From assembly GCA_032622095.1 (NCBI GenBank), contig CP136067.1, forward strand, positions 56,397,899 to 56,461,898: a DNA stretch of 64,000 nucleotides, written 5' to 3'. Under the pieces are notes generated by a model that made no database searches, had not been told where the DNA came from, and saw only the letters and a program-made list of their open reading frames with translations. Source of the DNA: Siphonodentalium dalli (lineage: Eukaryota; Mollusca; Scaphopoda; Gadilida; Siphonodentaliidae). The translations under genes were made by a program, and so were the position numbers. This document shows positions 59,509 through 64,000 of the stretch, piece after piece (position 1 is the first letter of the stretch; each line of letters starts with the position of its first letter).

Positions 59509-61438
59509 AATAGGAGCAATATCCACTGATTTTGACTTTCATAATTCAGGGTTTTTGTTGGTCATAATAAATTGAGTAGGGCATAGTAATAGATGATACA
59601 TCAATGAGTAGTACGGGACTTTTTCCTAAAGTTGACCAACGGGTCACATTCAGAGGCATTTTGCGGAGGATGAAATTTTTCAACTTTCCGAAAAATGACT
59701 AATTCAAGTCCCAAAGGCATTCTGCTGTGACAGCTGCATAGATCTCACACTGCATGAAATGAGTTTGTTGTGATCCTCTGACGTGGCAATCCAGCATGTC
59801 TATGGCAGTTATGGGTCCAACAACGTTACATTTTCCAGGCGGAAATAATTAAAATGGTCATCTTTCTATCTTGTACTCCACATAACTCTGCAAAAAAAAA
59901 AACACAATAGAAGCCTCAATGTAATGGATATGAACAATATTTGGAATTTGATTAACAATATTAAGAGATTAACATATAATGTTATGACTCGGAAGTCATA
60001 TTGTTCCAATTTACATAATTTACATAGCCGAAAATCAGTTCAAATTACTAATGCCCTCTCTCTTTGGCTTTAGTTACTTTATTGCTTTAGTTACTTTATT
60101 TAAATTGTAAATATTGAAACAGATAAACATGAGTAGGATATTGAATTTGCAGAAGAAACATCCAGTGAGCTGACCATTTAACCTGTGAAAATACACGAAA
60201 CAGTTCTCAGAAGAGTCAGAACATATGATGAATAACCCGTGAATGATATCTTGAGCTGGGATTTCAGCAAACAGGAATGCTTAATTTGAGACAACTCACA
60301 CATAAAATAAACCCTAGAGGCTGCAGTACATGTATATCAGATCCTTTCGGCCATCAACAAACAAATTCGAAAATCGGACTGAGTTGAAACCGCTATGAAG
60401 TAGAGTGTCTTAGATTAAATTTGCAGAAAGCAGTACATTACGAGTTTCTTTCTTACACGTAGAAGCAGCACCAGAGTCCTAACTCAAAGGATTGTGAAAA
60501 GCACCAAAGGTTTCCTTATGTTCTGTCTACGTGGTGGCAGTGTTTAGAACAGTATGGTGGGGGGGACTGATTTATTCTAAGTTGGTAAACATGCTTCCAA
60601 ACAAAGACCCACTAGCTACGTCCCTATGTGTAATGCGTGAAATGATGAGAGAGGAAATGCCTGCTCGAAAGTATACACCAAAGTACATGTATCATCCTCA
60701 CATAATCCTATTCTTGACCGTCATGGCTTCATGGAGCGACAACGATCGCCTATCACATCAAAAGGACACCACACTGGGTGTTAATGGGCAGTGCACCGGG
60801 GCAAAGCCATAATTGGAAAACAGAACCACGCGTATAGCGAGATCATCACGTCGGCGTCCCGATGTTCTGACGGTTTCAGTGGATTACTATATTTATTTCA
60901 TGACAAATACCAGAACCTGACACGAATCATTAAATTTCCCCATGTCGCTACTTCTTGCGATAAAATTGGTTTTTCGTGTTAAAAGGCTGTTGATCGCGTT
61001 TTTGGTATATTAGACTATTTTAATGGATGGTATTGATTTATTGTCTTGTCGGCGAGTGATATCTCATTGGAAGTATAACGTTTTTATTATAAAAGCTCGT
61101 GTTGATTTGATAAGGATTTCAATCTCAATGTTCACTAATTCCGGAATGGCAGGTTAGTAGTATCACTTGTCTGTATTATGCCTTGTTTGTGACGTTATGG
61201 TTGTTTGCACATGTCATTGATCAACAGAAGGGAAGTAGATGTGGGGTAATATTATTGGGGGGGAGGGTTAGTGGTGTGGATAGGGCAACTGCACGCTTCA
61301 ATTAACTGCACCATGCCTTTAACTACACGAAACCCCAACTTTGGGAAATTTAAATTGCACACTTGGCATGTTACAACTGTTACCTCAAATTTTCCAACCT
61401 AGCAAACATGAATAGCTCGATTGTTTTTATCGAATGGT
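59509..61438. other. No gene supported
   Basis: Frames at 60531-60812 (93 codons) and 60791-60982 are not recognised. A G-run (TTGGGGGGGAGGG) is near 61255. Confidence 0.4.
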
Positions 61439-61721
61439 TGGCAATTACTGTCTAAGTGTTAAATGATAGTGGGAATATATTCGACTCTAGGTTTTAACCC
61501 TTTGTATACTAAAACTTTATTGGCGAGAAATTAACCCATAGGAAATATTCAGATAATAAGTTTGTAATAACTTTCAATTTTCCTTCAGTCGCTTGTCAGT
61601 TACAGTTAAAGTGTTGAATGAAAGTGGGAAAATATTCGATCTAGGTTTAACCCTTTCTATTCTATACTGAAGCCATATTGACGAGAAGTTATTCCAATGA
61701 AATGTTCAGATAATAAGTTTG
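61439..61721 (+). repeat. Diverged tandem duplication, about 155-bp period
   Basis: 61439-61564 and 61594-61721 share AATTACTGTCTAAGTGTT/CAGTTACAGTTAAAGTGTT, AGTGGGAA, TTTAACCCTTT, GAGAA.TTA and ATTCAGATAATAAGTTTG. A short inverse of the last block follows at about 61730-61748. Weak relatives appear near 63155-63175 and 63345-63370. Confidence 0.7.
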
Positions 61722-61983
61722 ATTAAATATCTTATTATCTGAACATTTCCCTCAATAAATAGGACTCCGTCTGTACTTTTGTTTAACTGTATGTCGTCTG
61801 TTTATATAACCTGTACAATGCGTACAATTTACAATTTATGTATTACTATTTGTAAACATATATGTCAATGCTCCAATGTCATACTTTGACCACATGAGTG
61901 AATAAATATGTATCTGTATCTGTACATCCCTGAACATCGATAATAGACTATATTCACGTTATACGTTATAGTACACGTTTTTT

Positions 61984-62402
61984 ATACGCCCGTTTGAAAA
62001 AAACGGTCGTATTATATAAATGGGTTGTCCGTCCGTCGTCCGTCCGTCCGTCCGTCTGCATTTCGTTTCCGAATGATAACTTTAGATTGAATCGAGTGAA
62101 CTAAACCAAATTTGGTATGTTAGTTTACCACACCAAAATACAGATCAAGTTCGAATAGGGGTTTCGTCCGCATGATTTTGACTGAGTTATGCCCCTTTTT
62201 CGACTTATATTTTACCCGATATGCGGTTTCCAGATGCTAACTTTAGATTGAATCGAGTGAACTGAACCAAATTTGGTATACAGATCAAGTTCAATTATTA
62301 TTTCGTCTTAAGTCAAAGGTTTCAAACAAATGAATTAAACCTTGCCCCACTCTACTCCAGAAACGGGCGTATTGTGCCACGCCCCGACGGCGTGCTCTTG
62401 TT
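61984..62402. mobile_element. Dispersed element with ACGCCCGTTT ends
   Basis: The left edge ATACGCCCGTTT is matched in inverse by AAACGGGCGTAT near 62361. It contains a GTCC tandem (62028-62056) and two copies of an ACTTTAGATTGAATCGAGTG block (62080 and 62240). This pattern is common in lophotrochozoan genomes as a non-autonomous repeat. The right edge is approximate. Confidence 0.55.
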
Positions 62403-63428
62403 CGTTCGTGTGGTGTGCAGAACCCACGACTCGTGGATTCTGAGCCCGAAATGGACGGATATCTGGTCGACCTATGACAGAGGACAATAAATAAATAAAT
62501 CAATATGTTTATTTCCCTCCTTCCATATATTGGAAGTGGAGCTTTTAAGAACTTAGTATATGATATATATGTAAACATATAATATAATGTAATGAATCAA
62601 GAATGTATTTGGTAAAAATTGTCATACCATTGATTTGTCAATAACTTGCACGCCTTGTTCAGGATGGGAGGTTATTGAATTTCATGTCGTTCAACGTAGA
62701 TAATGACCGATAGTCTACGGTACTGGATGTGTATAGTTGGCCGACGGGAAGTCAAAGCTGATCAACCGGTTGGATACTTGTGCCTAACTTTGGTCGCTAT
62801 TTGGCTGATTTCACACTCGATGTCAACCACAATTCACGTTTCATTCGAGAGAACACGTTATGTGTCTACGGCGTCCGCTAATTAGAGTACCATAAGATTG
62901 GAATTGTTGATGAAATGAGCTCTAACAACATATAGCTAACTGATTTACTCGCCATTTCTCGTGAAATGTCGAATCTCCCGAGACCCTCGGCGTCTGCGGG
63001 ACTGCAATTAGCGCCTCCAAGCGACGACAGTTATTGCCCCTCAAAGATGTTTATCATTGTTATGGATAATAATATTATGGTGGAGGTTTTTAGGTTATCG
63101 AAATGTTGGGATAACTCACCACAAGTTGGCGATCAATTACAGCGCAACACGTAAAGTTAACCCTTTCTATTCTCAATTGATTCCCCCAAACAGTTATAAA
63201 AGTATACATATTGGAATGGTCTATATGGTTCATTTGGATGGGTGTTCAAGAAAAACGAGCAGACTGCAGACAGACTAACACATAATACAAGTCCAGAATG
63301 ATTCATATTCATTGGTGCGACATGTTAAGAAAACAATTTCAATAAATCTATTATCTGAACATTTCTTAAAGCCACATGGCGGTTTGCGTTCCAAAATACA
63401 AATAATATTATTCGCTTTTGAATGTTTC
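62403..63428. other. No gene supported
   Basis: A more complex stretch at 62700-63060 has two 60-codon frames without motifs. It could be conserved non-coding or exon sequence, but nothing decides this. Confidence 0.35.
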
Positions 63429-63860
63429 CCGGTATCGAAATAGTCGATAAATATCATAGCTACCTCTCTATACGAGCATTATACATTATAAATGTCTGAA
63501 CTACCTCTATACGAGCATGCTGTAACCCAAAAAAGACCCATTGAAGTCATGACAAATGCAACTATGAACAAGGTGTTTGGGTCCTAAAACACCCAACCAT
63601 TTGCACGACATGGAACAGAAAAGAGCGTTCCGTGTTTTTCAATTTCTGATATGGTAGCAATAAAGAGAGTTTGTCTGACTTCGGGCGAAAAATTGAAAAC
63701 GGCTGGAAAAATGCGGTGACTTTGGCACATGTTTTTCAAAGCACGCGAAGCCGGCATATCATTATTTCGTGTATTTATCGACCTATCGTATCCGTTCCTC
63801 CAAATTACGTAGGCACAATTTGGAGGGTCGAATGAGCCATGTCCGTTTAAGGACACGACT
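63429..63860 (+). repeat. Dispersed repeat family R1, longest copy
   Basis: Blocks CCGGTATCGAAATA, ATTGAAGTCATGACAAA, TGCACGACATGGAACAGAA, TTGAAAACGGCTGG, ATTTCGTGTATTTATCGACC, TCCAAATTACGTA and TCGAATGAGCCATGT match the inverse of 38945-39402, and the first part matches 1676-1795. It contains an internal duplication of TACCTCTATACGAGCAT (63461-63520). Frames here on both strands are repeat by-products. Confidence 0.65.
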
Positions 63861-64000
63861 CGTCCACGAGTATTCGACTATATATTTTGAGAACTACGTA
63901 TATATATATGTGTGTGTATATTTGTCCTCTATAGACTCGATTGAGCTCAAACTTCCCATCTAAGGGTAAAAACCCACGGGAATCGTCGTCGCGGCGTTTT

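Overview
The window is AT-rich animal nuclear DNA dominated by repeats. It holds no bacterial-style operons, no rRNA and no convincing tRNA gene, and no host gene can be followed from start to stop. The repeat mix fits a marine invertebrate, most likely a lophotrochozoan: a short-LTR Ty3/gypsy element, APE-type LINEs, a tRNA-headed SINE, many palindromic MITEs, Helitron-like elements with a GT microsatellite and internal tandem repeats, and large minisatellites. No species is claimed.

Layout. 1-9.0 kb: mostly unique sequence with a possible first coding exon (about 1.5 kb), a TA-flanked MITE (2.8 kb), a degraded coding-like patch (4.9 kb), a TIR element (6.1 kb) and a trimeric higher-order repeat (7.4-8.96 kb). 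9.9-13.6 kb: a perfect 22-bp minisatellite, then a CR1-like LINE remnant split by about 1.8 kb that carries three related palindromes. 14.6-18.85 kb: a 4.2-kb element with inverted arms of about 525 bp. 19.6-20.9 kb: two Helitron-like elements in tail-to-tail orientation. 23.8-28.55 kb: a young, nearly intact gypsy retrotransposon on the minus strand, with LTRs, target-site duplication, primer site, polypurine tract and a single gag-pol frame broken by one stop codon. 30.9-37.5 kb: a piggyBac-like MITE, other inverted-repeat elements, an inverted copy of the 7.4-kb repeat and an exact 81-bp duplication. About 38.3-38.76 kb: the best host regulatory candidate, a TATA box followed by a short non-coding exon and a consensus splice donor.

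41.5-50.5 kb: a fourth palindrome, a GC-marked TIR element, a 34-bp minisatellite that passes into a secondary satellite, and a second satellite that switches orientation midway. 51.1-56.9 kb: a degraded two-ORF LINE on the plus strand (ORF1 coiled coil, endonuclease, reverse transcriptase, C-terminal zinc knuckle), with a SINE inserted in ORF1. 57-64 kb: another TA-flanked MITE, duplicated blocks and a further copy of a dispersed repeat seen at 1.7 and 39 kb.

The genes that can be read are retrotransposon genes and act only in their own copying. The observation most likely to be new is a set of four palindromes (11.6, 12.1, 12.6 and 41.5 kb) in which a short CTCGT/CCGAGG-type word keeps the same orientation in both arms, so each predicted hairpin is interrupted by small symmetric mismatches at intervals. 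All alignments were made by eye; no database search, folding or gene prediction was run.
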